Notes: a model not told the origin generated them from the letters alone. A stretch of DNA of 47,141 nucleotides from Actinomycetes bacterium (GCA_021791755.1 JAJYWA010000007.1:1-47141), one strand, 5' to 3'; positions 26,898-39,019 are shown, numbered from the stretch's first letter. A program made the numbers and translations.

Positions 26898-29800
26898 CTG
26901 GGCGGACCCCCGTCATGAGATGGTCCTTTCCTGGGGTCCTCGAGCCGTCGAAGACGCGCCGAGCCATCTGGAGCGCCGTCTTCGAAGCTTCGGCGATGAT
27001 GACGCGCGAACGTCTGTTAGTGAGGGGCAGTGGGAGCAGGACGAGCAGGAACAGGCGAGCAGGCCACGGGGCTAGGTCGAAGAATAGAGCTGGCAGGAGC
27101 GCGAGCATCCATGTGAGCGCTGGGCCCACGGTTGCAAAGGTGAGGTGCAGCGTCTTTCGGAGGGACATGAACGGCACCGCGCCGACCAGGACGCCGGCGA
27201 GCGGCGCCAGGCCTGCTGAGACCAGCCCGAGGCGTGGGATCACCAGGATGGCAACTGCTGCAGTGACCGGGAGGGCGATGGTCTCTGCCACGGCGAACCG
27301 GATGGGTGAGCGGGTGACCAGGAACGTCGCGGCAGCTACCACGAACAGCGCTTCGCAGAGCGCTGCAGCCGACATAGCCGGGAGCACCCTGAAAACCGAC
27401 TTCCAACTCGGTCCGAAGACCGTGCCGACAAGGATCGGAGAGGCGATGGTGACCGCGGCAAGTGGCAGGCCAAGCGTAGCGACCTCGAGAACGGTCCCAT
27501 CAGCGAGCCCAGCGGCAAGGTGCTCGGCGTTGTCTTTCACCCGTGAGAGTCCTGCGAGCGCGACGCGCCATGTGGACCGCACGCCGATCGACAGCATGTC
27601 GATGATCCGCCACGAGAGGGCGAGCCAACCGACTGCAGCCGCGCCCAGGTCGGCTCCGATGACGAGCGCGAGGATGGCGCGGGCGGCGCGCGGCCTCCAG
27701 ATGGACACAGAGGCTGGTATCCCGAACCGAAGCATATTTGCCGCATCACTTCTTGACCAGGCGAGCCTCGGCCACCTGCCCGCAAGACGGTAGCTGCCCG
27801 CAAACCGGACGGCCTGCCAGGTAAGGGTGCCAGCGACTGGCGCCCAGTCTCCCGCTCCGAGCAAGGCGAGTGGCAGCGCGACGGCGTACAGGGCGCTGTC
27901 GGCCACTACCTCTACGATCGCGAGCTGCTTGAAGCCGAAGGAGCGTTCGATGCGGGCTTGAGCAGGGGCCCAGAGGACGTTCAGCGGAAGGCCGATGAGC
28001 AGGACCCTCAGCAAGGGGGCGATATTGTCATGCCCGAAGAGGCCAGCTGCCAAGTACGTGCCGAGCATTAGCGCCGCCGCCATGAAGGCTGTCGTCATGC
28101 AGAGGAGCGTGAACGCTGTGTCGAAGAGGTGGTCCTGTGGGTCAGGGTGCCTTATGAGGTAGATCTCGGCGCCGACCTGAGCCACGGTGGCGCCCAGGGT
28201 GACGACGGCCGCTGCCGCCGCGTAACGGCCGAAGGCGCTGGGTCCTATGAGCCTGGTGAGGGCGAGGACCCCGCCTAGGCGGATTGCGCCGCCGATCCCC
28301 TCCCTCAACATCAGGTACGCGCCGCCCTCGATGCCCTTCGTGCGCAAACGCCGTGCCGGGTTGTCGCCTTCTTGACCAGCTGTCGCGGCTGGTGGACCCG
28401 GTGGCGGCGCAGGTGGGTTCTGGATCGACGAGAGCAGCTCGAGGTCCATCAGGTCCACGTCACGCAATGTGTAGCCGGCATGGGCCGCGATCTGGGTGCC
28501 TATAGACAGGCACTCGACCTGCGTGCCGCCGATGTGTCCTGTCGCGAGCAGATCCTGGTCGTGTGACTCGAGAGAGCTCGTGGTCGGCTGGCGCGCCTGG
28601 AGATCCCCACTGCGGGCAGGTGGAGCAGGTGCGGCATCCCCACTGCGGGCAGGTGGAGCAGGGAAGCTATAGCCGGGGACCAAAGCCGGGTGGATGTCGA
28701 CCCTCCGACCGAGCGCATCTTCGAGCAGGAGACGGTGCGGGAACAGCGCCGATTGGACCACATGCTCTTCGCGCACGAAGAACCCGTGATCGCAGAGGAT
28801 GTCTCGTGCGTTGCAAGCTTCCTGCATGCCAGCCTCGCCTGTCTCGGGATTGGTCACCACGATATCCAGATCGCGGTGACGGCGGGTCTTCGTTCCCAAT
28901 AGCGCGTCTATTCCCCAACCCCCGCCGATGATTGCAGGAACTCCCTCCCGGCGAAGCAGGCTGACAATGCGCATGACGTCGCGAGTGCTCGCTCCGAGAA
29001 GGCGCCGGCGCAGCCTTCCGAGCGATGCAGCGCTCAGGCGAACAGCGGCTGCTCTCGCGGCGTGAAGGGGGTTCCTTCCCTGGTAGTCGACCGCGTCCAG
29101 CGACGGCGGTGTCGGGCTGGGTTCGAGGTGATCGGGGTTTTCAAGCGCCATCGCTGGCGCTATCCCCGACGACGTCTCGTGCAGCATCCCCGATGACGCC
29201 TCGGAGGAAGCCCCCGACAACGCATGGCGCGACCATATGGTGCTCGGCAGCAGCGATTTCTCCGGCTCTGGTTGCCGCCGAGCGACCAGAACGCCACCGA
29301 ACGTCGCGCTCGCAGGCGCCAGCAGGCCGAAAAGCGCCCAGAGCGCCTGCGGCAACCCGCCGTTGCTCACGTATGGCCAGATCGCGTCCATGGGTATCAG
29401 CACCACTGATAGGACCACGAGCGCTCGCCCGAGCGCGACCTCCATGGGATCCGAGCTGCGTGCCGCCTTTCGCGCCCGATCGATCATTGCCCAGCTCATC
29501 GCACCGAAGAGCACGAGCACTATGATGCCGCCCTCCATGAGAAGCGTTATGTACTGTGACTCGGTGTACTGCCAATCGACGTTGCCTGGGAGGCTGATCC
29601 CGTACCCGGTGAGTGGTTTGGCTGCTATAGCTGGGACGTACTCGGTTGTCCAGACCTGCCACCGGAACGCGATCGTCTGGGGTACGCCCACACTTCGTGA
29701 GCTGCCTGCCGTCGTGCCGAACTCGGTCACCATACGTTGGCCGAGGTAGGAGCCGAACGCGATGATCACAACCAGCGTGCCGACCCCAAGCCAGGTGAGC

Positions 29801-30927
29801 ACCCGCTTTGAACGGCGTGCCCAAACACCGAGGATCACGGCTCCGGCGAGCAACCCGCCCATCGCGGATATCTCAGCGGTGAGCATAAGGGCCGACATCG
29901 ACAGGGCCGTCACCACCTTCATGGTCCGGGGCCTGTCGCGGAAGGTGTAAAGCAGTGCAAAGGAGCACAAAGGTATGAGGACTACCGTCAGGTAACCCGC
30001 CAGCGCTGTCCACTGGTCGAACGGACCGGTGGCCCTCATGAAGACGTGGTACGCCGAGGATCCGAGCACCGTGCTGCCGGTGAGCTTCACGATCAACGAG
30101 TCGATGGCGTGCAGCCGGGACTGTTGCGCTATCGCCAGAAGAGATACCGGGATGCTCGCTATGAGGAAGGCGATCAGGGCGTTCCTGCGTTCTTTTCGTG
30201 ATCTAAGAGATACCCGCACGCCTCGGTAGATGAGAAAGAACTGAAGCTGGCCAATGGCGGTTCCCCAGTTGGAAATGGTCAAGTGCTCATGCAGCAAGAC
30301 TGCATTGATGCCGGCCATCGCCGCCCAGCCGACCCCGTAGATGAAGAGCAGCCAGTCCAGAGCCGCCCAACGAACGGCATCCTTGCGCCGCGTGGCGACG
30401 AGCACCGTTACCCCCACCGCGCCGATCAGCGCCTCGGAGAGACGTATGTGGGGGACTGGGACTCCAGGTTGGAACCCCGACACTATGGGAACGATCGCAA
30501 CCAGTATGTAGCCGCCAAGAGCAGGACGCACGAGGACCATGGTCACTACGGCGAGCCCGCCGACAGCTGCGATCGCCAGCTTGATGTCGTACACGGCCGC
30601 GATGCCGATGCCCAGCCCGCCGAAGATGGCCGCCATAGCAAGCAGCACGTCGCGTGGCGCTGAGGTGAGCCAGCTCTGTGCTGTCGTCGTCGAGTCCTCG
30701 CCGACGGTGTGTGCGAGCGTCGTAGTCCTGGCTGTGACCAGTGCTACGGGCTGGATGCCCGCCGGTGTGCCTCCGTCGTCGGGTTTGCCGGCGTGCCGGC
30801 GTTCATGAGCGCCGTCGCCGGGACGGCCGGGATGGCCGGGCTGGCCGGGATGCGCACATTCTCCGGCTTCGAGACCTTCGAGCACCCGCGACCGCGCACC
30901 GGGAGCGAGGGCGGCTGGGCCTGCCAA
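26890..30927 (-). CDS. Predicted three-module fusion: O-antigen ligase/Wzy-like + LnuA-like nucleotidyltransferase + Wzx-like flippase
   Basis: Single 1345-aa frame. N-term polytopic ligase/polymerase-like; middle IIGGGWGIDALLGTKTRRHRDLDIVVTN...VDIHPALVPGY...VECLSIGTQIAAHAGYTLRDVDLMDLELL; C-term GGVLALTRLIGPSAFGRYAAAAAVV...FGIPASVSIW. Confidence 0.8.
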   Translation of the reverse strand: MAGPAALAPGARSRVLEGLEAGECAHPGQPGHPGRPGDGAHERRHAGKPDDGGTPAGIQPVALVTARTTTLAHTVGEDSTTTAQSWLTSAPRDVLLAMAAIFGGLGIGIAAVYDIKLAIAAVGGLAVVTMVLVRPALGGYILVAIVPIVSGFQPGVPVPHIRLSEALIGAVGVTVLVATRRKDAVRWAALDWLLFIYGVGWAAMAGINAVLLHEHLTISNWGTAIGQLQFFLIYRGVRVSLRSRKERRNALIAFLIASIPVSLLAIAQQSRLHAIDSLIVKLTGSTVLGSSAYHVFMRATGPFDQWTALAGYLTVVLIPLCSFALLYTFRDRPRTMKVVTALSMSALMLTAEISAMGGLLAGAVILGVWARRSKRVLTWLGVGTLVVIIAFGSYLGQRMVTEFGTTAGSSRSVGVPQTIAFRWQVWTTEYVPAIAAKPLTGYGISLPGNVDWQYTESQYITLLMEGGIIVLVLFGAMSWAMIDRARKAARSSDPMEVALGRALVVLSVVLIPMDAIWPYVSNGGLPQALWALFGLLAPASATFGGVLVARRQPEPEKSLLPSTIWSRHALSGASSEASSGMLHETSSGIAPAMALENPDHLEPSPTPPSLDAVDYQGRNPLHAARAAAVRLSAASLGRLRRRLLGASTRDVMRIVSLLRREGVPAIIGGGWGIDALLGTKTRRHRDLDIVVTNPETGEAGMQEACNARDILCDHGFFVREEHVVQSALFPHRLLLEDALGRRVDIHPALVPGYSFPAPPARSGDAAPAPPARSGDLQARQPTTSSLESHDQDLLATGHIGGTQVECLSIGTQIAAHAGYTLRDVDLMDLELLSSIQNPPAPPPGPPAATAGQEGDNPARRLRTKGIEGGAYLMLREGIGGAIRLGGVLALTRLIGPSAFGRYAAAAAVVTLGATVAQVGAEIYLIRHPDPQDHLFDTAFTLLCMTTAFMAAALMLGTYLAAGLFGHDNIAPLLRVLLIGLPLNVLWAPAQARIERSFGFKQLAIVEVVADSALYAVALPLALLGAGDWAPVAGTLTWQAVRFAGSYRLAGRWPRLAWSRSDAANMLRFGIPASVSIWRPRAARAILALVIGADLGAAAVGWLALSWRIIDMLSIGVRSTWRVALAGLSRVKDNAEHLAAGLADGTVLEVATLGLPLAAVTIASPILVGTVFGPSWKSVFRVLPAMSAAALCEALFVVAAATFLVTRSPIRFAVAETIALPVTAAVAILVIPRLGLVSAGLAPLAGVLVGAVPFMSLRKTLHLTFATVGPALTWMLALLPALFFDLAPWPARLFLLVLLPLPLTNRRSRVIIAEASKTALQMARRVFDGSRTPGKDHLMTGVRPVE
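28603..28662. repeat. 33-bp-period in-frame duplication within the nucleotidyltransferase segment
   Basis: atccccactgcgggcaggtggagcagg at 28603 and 28636 (encodes APPARSGD twice). Confidence 0.95.
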
Positions 30928-30930
30928 GGT

Positions 30931-33096
<2,166 letters not shown>

Positions 33097-33110
33097 TCGA
33101 GGATCACCGC

Positions 33111-34976
33111 CTAGTCTTCATAGTTCTTCATCCGCATGGTCTTCATCTGGTACAGCTCACGGTCAGCGCGCACGAGCACCGAGGTGGCATCGTCGGTACG
33201 TCCGTCGGCGATCACCGACCCAAGGGTGACGAGGACGCTGATGGTCTGGTTGCGGACCTGATAAGGGTCGGACAGGACGGTTCGAACCCTCCGCATGACC
33301 GCGTCGAGCTCCGCTGGGTCAGGTGACGAGGAGTAGGCAACTGCAGCGAATTCGTCACCTCCGAGCCTCGCTACAGTGTCGCTTGGCCTGAGGACCCCTT
33401 CAAGGCGCCGCGCGACAGCGGTGAGCACTTCGTCGCCGATGTCGTGCCCGTATGTGTCGTTCACGAGCTTGAGACCGTCCAGGTCGCAGAAGAGCAGGCT
33501 TGCCCTTCCGCCTTCCCTGCGGGAGCGCACGAGTGCTCGGGTCAGGTGGTCCAGCAGGAGCGAGCGGTTTGCAACGCCGGTGAGCGGATCATAGAGGGCG
33601 AGCCTGGTCAGCCAGGCCTCGTGCTCTCGCTGTGGCGACGAATCGTGAAGGAGCAGAAGTGCTCCAAGTCCAGCGCCCCCGATCTCCAAGGGCTGGGCCG
33701 AGGCGGTTATCCAGCGTGGTCCGCCCTTTTCTCGGGGGAGTTGTAGCTGCTCGCTTCGGACGGTTGCTCCGCCGAGGGCCCGTGTCAGCGGGTGCTCGGC
33801 GGAGTTGATCCGCGTGCCGTCCGATGAGAGCAAGGAAATGTTCTGCGGGAAGGGACGTCCGAGGAGCTCCGAGTTCGGGGGGAGCCCCTGGAGCGCCAGC
33901 GCCGACGGGTTGGCCAGCAGCACGGTTCCGTGGCTGTCGCATGCGATGAGCCCGTCCTCGAGGGCATCGATGACGGAGTGGGCGGTGTGAAGCTCGTCGA
34001 CGTTCTGAGATGTTCCCCGGGGCCCTTCGGACCGCTCAGACCCCTCGGCCACGATGCGCAGGCTTGCCACGAAGCACTTTCCCAGGTGGCTGCTCTGCAA
34101 CTCTGCTCCGCAGATGTCCACCTGCACATCTGCACGTTCGCCGCGGAACATCTTTACCCGACGTCCCGGTGGAGGCTGCCCAACGATCATCTTCACCAGC
34201 TCCCGGGCTGTGTGGCCTTCAGCGAAGACGGGATCGAACGGGTCTATGAGGTCTGCTATCTCTCTACCGAGGATGTTCGCCGCACCGTCGTTGCCCAGCA
34301 CCGATGAGATGGTCTCGCTCGCATATAGCACTGTGCCGTCTTCCCGAGCCACGAGCACCGGGTCGGGCACGTGTCCGACCACCTCTTCGAGGAAGGTGCC
34401 GGCGCGTGCAGGTGCGAGGATTGGCTTGTCCTGCTGGCCCGGGGCGTTATGCTCGCCCGGCTCATGGCGCTCGCCCGGCTCATGGCGCTCGCCCGGCTGA
34501 CGCGGCCACACGGTTGTCTCGGTCGCGGACCGGCGGGTGTAAGCGAGCCTGCTCGCCAGCCGACTTGCTATCCTCGAGAGTCCGAAGCGGAGCTCGTCAT
34601 CGATGCTGATGGGCGCCGTGTCGACGATTCCAAGCAGGCCAATGTGCTCCGTTTCGCCGCTAGCAGGATCGCGAACGGGCACCACTTTGCAGAGCATGCG
34701 CGTGACGCCTGGGCGCTCCGTGCTTGCGGGCTCGAACCCCGTGAACATCTCAGCGCCGAAGGCATCGGGATGCGCCAGGCAGCTCCGCGCGAGAGCGCTG
34801 ACACGGTCTCGGGTCTCGGGTCGCGCTCCCTCGGGGGGGAGCGCGACGGTCACGTCGCCATCAGGTGTTACGAGGAAGCAGGCCAGAGCCGCGCAGAGGT
34901 CCCGTGCAAGCTGGAGAAGCTCAACAGAAGGCTCATCAAGCGCGAGCTGTTGGTCGGGACTGTTGGGATTCGTCAT
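33111..34976 (-). CDS. GAF/PAS-containing diguanylate cyclase (intact GGDEF)
   Basis: YDPLTGVANRSLLLDHLTRAL, LLFCDLDGLKLVNDTYGHDIGDEVLTAVARRLEGVLRPSDTVARLGGDEFAAVAYS; two PAS-like segments upstream. Confidence 0.93.
   Translation of the reverse strand: MTNPNSPDQQLALDEPSVELLQLARDLCAALACFLVTPDGDVTVALPPEGARPETRDRVSALARSCLAHPDAFGAEMFTGFEPASTERPGVTRMLCKVVPVRDPASGETEHIGLLGIVDTAPISIDDELRFGLSRIASRLASRLAYTRRSATETTVWPRQPGERHEPGERHEPGEHNAPGQQDKPILAPARAGTFLEEVVGHVPDPVLVAREDGTVLYASETISSVLGNDGAANILGREIADLIDPFDPVFAEGHTARELVKMIVGQPPPGRRVKMFRGERADVQVDICGAELQSSHLGKCFVASLRIVAEGSERSEGPRGTSQNVDELHTAHSVIDALEDGLIACDSHGTVLLANPSALALQGLPPNSELLGRPFPQNISLLSSDGTRINSAEHPLTRALGGATVRSEQLQLPREKGGPRWITASAQPLEIGGAGLGALLLLHDSSPQREHEAWLTRLALYDPLTGVANRSLLLDHLTRALVRSRREGGRASLLFCDLDGLKLVNDTYGHDIGDEVLTAVARRLEGVLRPSDTVARLGGDEFAAVAYSSSPDPAELDAVMRRVRTVLSDPYQVRNQTISVLVTLGSVIADGRTDDATSVLVRADRELYQMKTMRMKNYED
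34451..34500. repeat. 18-bp tandem repeat, about 2.8 copies, in the GGDEF gene linker
   Basis: gctcgcccggctcatggc at 34451, 34469 and 34487 (partial); encodes (PGERHE)n. Confidence 0.95.
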
Positions 34977-35134
34977 GCCTGGATCCGGGCTCTCGATGTC
35001 GGCGCGGGCTCATGCCCGGCGCACACAGCAGTCAACATGGACCGCAGGCTAGTGAGGCTCGGTACCCGCGGTGTCCCGCCAACGTACCCTGGGGGTGGGA
35101 CGCCAGCTGGACGCTGCTTTCGTACGGTGCGGCC

Positions 35135-35332
35135 ATGCTCATCTCCTACGTGCTTCGGCTTCACGCCGACGAGCTGGCCTCGGGGCGTGTCGTCGGCGAG
35201 GTAGAGGCTGTTGCCAGCGGGCAGCGCTTCCTGGTGCGCTCGGTTGAGCAGATGATCGCTTTTCTCATGGAGACCTCCCAGGCGGAGGAGGCCTCGGTCC
35301 GTGCCGCGCAGCCCCTCTACGGAGAGGCCTGA
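35135..35332 (+). CDS. Small conserved-looking protein, 65 aa
   Basis: MLISYVLRLHADELASGRVVGEVEAVASGQRFLVRSVEQMIAFLMETSQAEEASVRAAQPLYGEA; internal ATG of the 34865 ORF. Confidence 0.6.
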   Translation: MLISYVLRLHADELASGRVVGEVEAVASGQRFLVRSVEQMIAFLMETSQAEEASVRAAQPLYGEA

Positions 35333-35334
35333 AG

Positions 35335-36906
35335 TTGCCTACGGGGCACCCCTTGGGCTCGGACGCTCCCATGCACGTGTCGAGTGTTACGCTAGTCGAT
35401 GGAGGCGCCGCTGGCCGGTCCGATTTTTCGGCCGACGCAGGTCGTGCGATCGGAGTCCGTTATGCGGATCGAGCCCGGCCCCACCGCTTGCGGGCGTGGC
35501 AGGTCATCGCCGTTGCGGACGCGATTGTCATCGCGTGTGTCGTGGCGATAGCGGCAGCGTTGTCCCTCAGCGGGGCCGCGACGAACCGCCGGGGTTCTCC
35601 GGTTCCACTGGTGATCGTGGTGACATGGCTTTGCTTTCTGACCGGCATATGGCTCAAGCGCCTTTACGCGCTGCCGCGCAAGCGGCTCGTACCTGCCGGC
35701 GCCGAGGACGTTCCTGCGATCATCGAGGCGCTAGCCGGTGGAGTGCTGGTCGCATTGGCGATCGAGTGGGTGTTTGGAGCAGGCCGCGGGCCGCGACCGG
35801 TGCTCTCTGTTGGCGGGCTGGTGATCGCGGCGGCAGCCTGTGCGGTTGCGCTGCCTCTGGTGCGAACGGCGACTGTGAGCCTGCTTGCGAGGTTTGGAGT
35901 CGCAACTGTGAGGGTCGTGATCGTGGGCACCGGAACGGTAGCCAACGACGTCGCTGGGCGGCTGCTTCGCAGCGCGTCATTGGAGCTGGTCGGCTTCGTC
36001 GACGACGATCCTGACGGGAGCCATGTGGTCCTTGGCGGGCTGCGCGACCTGCAACGGGTATGCAAGCGTTACGGCATCGACCGCGTCATCGTCGCCTTCT
36101 CACGCGCCCATCCGGAGAACACGGTCACGAGCCTCAGGGCGCTCGCCGGCTCTGTGCCGCTGACCGTGGTCCCCAGGTACTTCGAGCTTACGAGCTGGCA
36201 GGCTCAAGTCGACGACTTGAGCGGGATGCCTGTCGTGAGCCTCGACGGTGGTACGGCAAGCCTGACCGCCAAGTCCCTGAAGCGTCTAATGGACATAGTC
36301 ATCTCGCTGGTGAGCCTGACGGTGCTGCTTCCCTTTCTTGCGATCGCAGCGCTGATGGTCAAGTTGACGTCGGAGGGACCGGTGGCGCTCCGTCAGGTGA
36401 GGCTGGGCCGGGACGAGCGACCGTTCACGATGTTGAAGCTAAGGAGCATGACATGGACAGACCCGGTTGGGAGCCGCAAGGATGCGCCGGGAACGCTCGA
36501 TCCGGGAGCTGAGCGCCGTGGCGCGCCTGGATCGAACGAGGCTGACCCTCGGATCACCAGCGTTGGACGTGTGCTCCGCAGGAGCGGGATCGACGAGCTT
36601 CTCCAGCTCTGGAATGTATTGCGGGGAGACATGTCTCTCGTCGGGCCCAGGCCCTTCGTTCCCGAGGAGTGCTCCCGTATGGTGAGCTGGGAGCGTAGGC
36701 GCTTCGAGATGCGCCCGGGGATGACAGGGCTCTGGCAGGTATCAGGTCAGCACGATCTGCGATTCGAAGAGCTGTGCCGTTTGGACTACCTCTACGTGGC
36801 TTCCTGGACCATGCATGCCGATCTTCGCATACTCATGAAGACGCCGCGCCGGCTTCTGTGCGGCGCCGGAGGCTCGAGGCGATCTCATGAGAGCTGTGAT
36901 CTCTAG
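35335..36906 (+). CDS. Polyprenyl-phosphate glycosyl-1-phosphate transferase (WbaP/WcaJ-like)
   Basis: RLMDIVISLVSLTVLLPFLAIAALMVKLTSEGPVALRQVRLGRDERPFTMLKLRSM...GRVLRRSGIDELLQLWNVLRGDMSLVGPRPFVPEE...MRPGMTGLWQVSG. Start may be ATG 35371. Confidence 0.93.
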   Translation: MPTGHPLGSDAPMHVSSVTLVDGGAAGRSDFSADAGRAIGVRYADRARPHRLRAWQVIAVADAIVIACVVAIAAALSLSGAATNRRGSPVPLVIVVTWLCFLTGIWLKRLYALPRKRLVPAGAEDVPAIIEALAGGVLVALAIEWVFGAGRGPRPVLSVGGLVIAAAACAVALPLVRTATVSLLARFGVATVRVVIVGTGTVANDVAGRLLRSASLELVGFVDDDPDGSHVVLGGLRDLQRVCKRYGIDRVIVAFSRAHPENTVTSLRALAGSVPLTVVPRYFELTSWQAQVDDLSGMPVVSLDGGTASLTAKSLKRLMDIVISLVSLTVLLPFLAIAALMVKLTSEGPVALRQVRLGRDERPFTMLKLRSMTWTDPVGSRKDAPGTLDPGAERRGAPGSNEADPRITSVGRVLRRSGIDELLQLWNVLRGDMSLVGPRPFVPEECSRMVSWERRRFEMRPGMTGLWQVSGQHDLRFEELCRLDYLYVASWTMHADLRILMKTPRRLLCGAGGSRRSHESCDL

Positions 36907-36928
36907 CGCCAGTACGGGCGCTGGCCGC

Positions 36929-37963
36929 TTACGAAGTGGGGCGCGCAGGTCTGGAGCCGGCATCGCGGATCCAGGCGCGGAGCGCTTCCTCCTGGGCGTT
37001 CCAGCGTGCGAGCTGTGTCTCCTTGGCCGGCATCGCGCGTGCGAGGAGCGATCGGCGGTCGCCTGTAGCCGACCGGACCGCCCTCGCGATGTCTTCGGCG
37101 TTGTTCTCGACGTGAAGCGCATGAGGGAAGAGCTCTCGGCCGGCTGGCCAGTCGGAGATGATGAGCGGCTTACCCGCATAGGTGGCCTCATAGGCTGCAC
37201 GCATGACGGAGGTCGGCTCCGTCGTGAGAGCGGCGACGAGGTCGGCGTCAGCCAGAGCACGCTGGTATGCTCCAGAATGGAGGAAGCCCGTGAAGTGGAC
37301 ATTGGCCGGGGCATGCTCGCGCAGCGCTGCGGGGCAGTCCAGGATGCGCCCCGTCACGTAGAAGTCGCACTCCGGTACGGCGCTAGCGGCAGCAATCAAC
37401 GCCTCGACCGGCTCGTCCGGCGCAAAACGACCCACGTAGAAAAGCCGTGGCCGCGTTCTCTCGGAGCTCTCGGGAGGCTGGGGAGGCTGGGCTGGGCTCC
37501 AGGAGCCGGGAGCCTCGTGGACGATCAGCGGGTGACCGCCCCAGCTCTCGACGATGTCGCACCAGTGCTCCGTAGTCACGAGCGTGATCCCGCACCGCCG
37601 TACCAGCCAGCGATGCAAGGGGAGGAGACGGGCGGATACCCGGTCTTCCTGGGCGCCGAACGACCCCGGATGGCTGTCAAGGCCGACCGTGGAGCCAGTG
37701 AGCTTGCTGCAGACATAGACGACAAGCCCTGCGAAGACGGGGGGATTGGTGACGATCACAGCCTCGGGGCGTCTGGAGATCATGAACGCAACAGTCCGCG
37801 CTGCGCTGAGGACGTACCTGATGAGGACGTGGGGACGCTTCGGGTTGCCCGCAGGGTAATAGCATTTCGCTTCGCCACCCAGCGCTGCGGCGATCTCCCC
37901 GGAACGTCCGCTGATCGCGCCCCAGGAGATGAAGGCGAAGGAGGTGCGGGAAGCCTTGACCAC
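36929..37963 (-). CDS. Glycosyltransferase (GT-B, GT4-like)
   Basis: RPEAVIVTNPPVFAGLVVYVCSKLTGSTVGLDSHPGSFG; RPRLFYVGRFAPDEPVEALIAAASAVPECDFYVTGRI; ADLVAALTTEPTSVMRAAYEATYAGKPLIISDWPAGRELF. Start uncertain (37999 or GTG 37963). Confidence 0.82.
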   Translation of the reverse strand: MVKASRTSFAFISWGAISGRSGEIAAALGGEAKCYYPAGNPKRPHVLIRYVLSAARTVAFMISRRPEAVIVTNPPVFAGLVVYVCSKLTGSTVGLDSHPGSFGAQEDRVSARLLPLHRWLVRRCGITLVTTEHWCDIVESWGGHPLIVHEAPGSWSPAQPPQPPESSERTRPRLFYVGRFAPDEPVEALIAAASAVPECDFYVTGRILDCPAALREHAPANVHFTGFLHSGAYQRALADADLVAALTTEPTSVMRAAYEATYAGKPLIISDWPAGRELFPHALHVENNAEDIARAVRSATGDRRSLLARAMPAKETQLARWNAQEEALRAWIRDAGSRPARPTS

Positions 37964-38954
37964 AGGTGACCTACCTGGGGTGTCCGTCATCGCTGCCACC
38001 TATAACCGCAGGAACCTCCTCGTGCCTTTTGTCGACGCAGTTCTTTCTGATCCTGCGGCCACGGAGCTCATAGTGGTTGTGGACGGTTGCGACGACGGCT
38101 CGATCGAGATGCTGGAGCAGAGAGCAACGGTAGAGCCGCGTCTCAAGCCGCTCATGGTGTCGCACCGTGGGCACCTGGCCTGTCTCCAAGCTGGAGTCGC
38201 GATCGCAAGATCGAGCGTGGTGCTGTTGCTCGATGACGACGTGCTCGCCGACGAAGGGCTTGTCTCTCGTCACGCTGCGCTGCACGCAGGTGCGAAAGAC
38301 CGCGTCGTGATGGGGTACATGCCGGTGAGGGTGGCGCGCAGACGCCGCCATGGCCAGGTTGGCACGTATGTTTACGCTGACGAGTACGAGATGCACTGCT
38401 CGAGGATCAGCCGAGGCGAGCTCCCGGTGCTCGAAGGGCTTTGGGCCGGGAACATCTCGATGCCGCGGGCATCCTGTCTGGCCGTAGGCCTGCAGTCGGC
38501 GGAGTTCGCTCATTTCTACCATTCGGACAGGGATCTTGGTCTTCGACTCCAATCTGGAGGCCTCGAGGGAGCGCTCGACCTGTCCCTCACCGCGTCGCAT
38601 ATTCATGAGCGGTCCACTTTATCGTTCCTGCGGGACGCACTTTCGCAAGGGGAGGGTCTAGCCCTGCTGCACGAGGTGCACGCGGCGAGCCTCGGACCGC
38701 TCGACATCAGCCAGTTCTACGCAGACCTTCCTTGCATGACGCGGCGTCTGGTGCTGTACCTTGCCGGCTCGAAGCACTGCTGGCGCGCGTGCCGCCTGAT
38801 TGGAGCGCTCTCGGGTCTGTTCGGAAGGTTGCACTGGTTCGGGGTCGAGACTGCGGTCGCAAAGCTCGCGAGGCGTGCCCTGCTGCTTCACGCGACAATG
38901 TTCCGCGTGGAGGCGCCATCTGCAGAGCGCTCTTCGGAGAGCCGCGCCAGGTAG
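37956..38954 (+). CDS. Glycosyltransferase family 2
   Basis: VSVIAATYNRRNLLVPFVDAVL...ELIVVVDGCDDGSIEML...VLLLDDDVLADEGLVSRHAAL. TTG 37956 follows a GGAGG ribosome site. Confidence 0.9.
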   Translation: MTTGDLPGVSVIAATYNRRNLLVPFVDAVLSDPAATELIVVVDGCDDGSIEMLEQRATVEPRLKPLMVSHRGHLACLQAGVAIARSSVVLLLDDDVLADEGLVSRHAALHAGAKDRVVMGYMPVRVARRRRHGQVGTYVYADEYEMHCSRISRGELPVLEGLWAGNISMPRASCLAVGLQSAEFAHFYHSDRDLGLRLQSGGLEGALDLSLTASHIHERSTLSFLRDALSQGEGLALLHEVHAASLGPLDISQFYADLPCMTRRLVLYLAGSKHCWRACRLIGALSGLFGRLHWFGVETAVAKLARRALLLHATMFRVEAPSAERSSESRAR

Positions 38955-39019
38955 TCTGTTGTCGCAGATCGCGGCGGCGTACGAAGCGGCGGCGGTCGCC
39001 GGTCTATGGGGGCTCTTCG

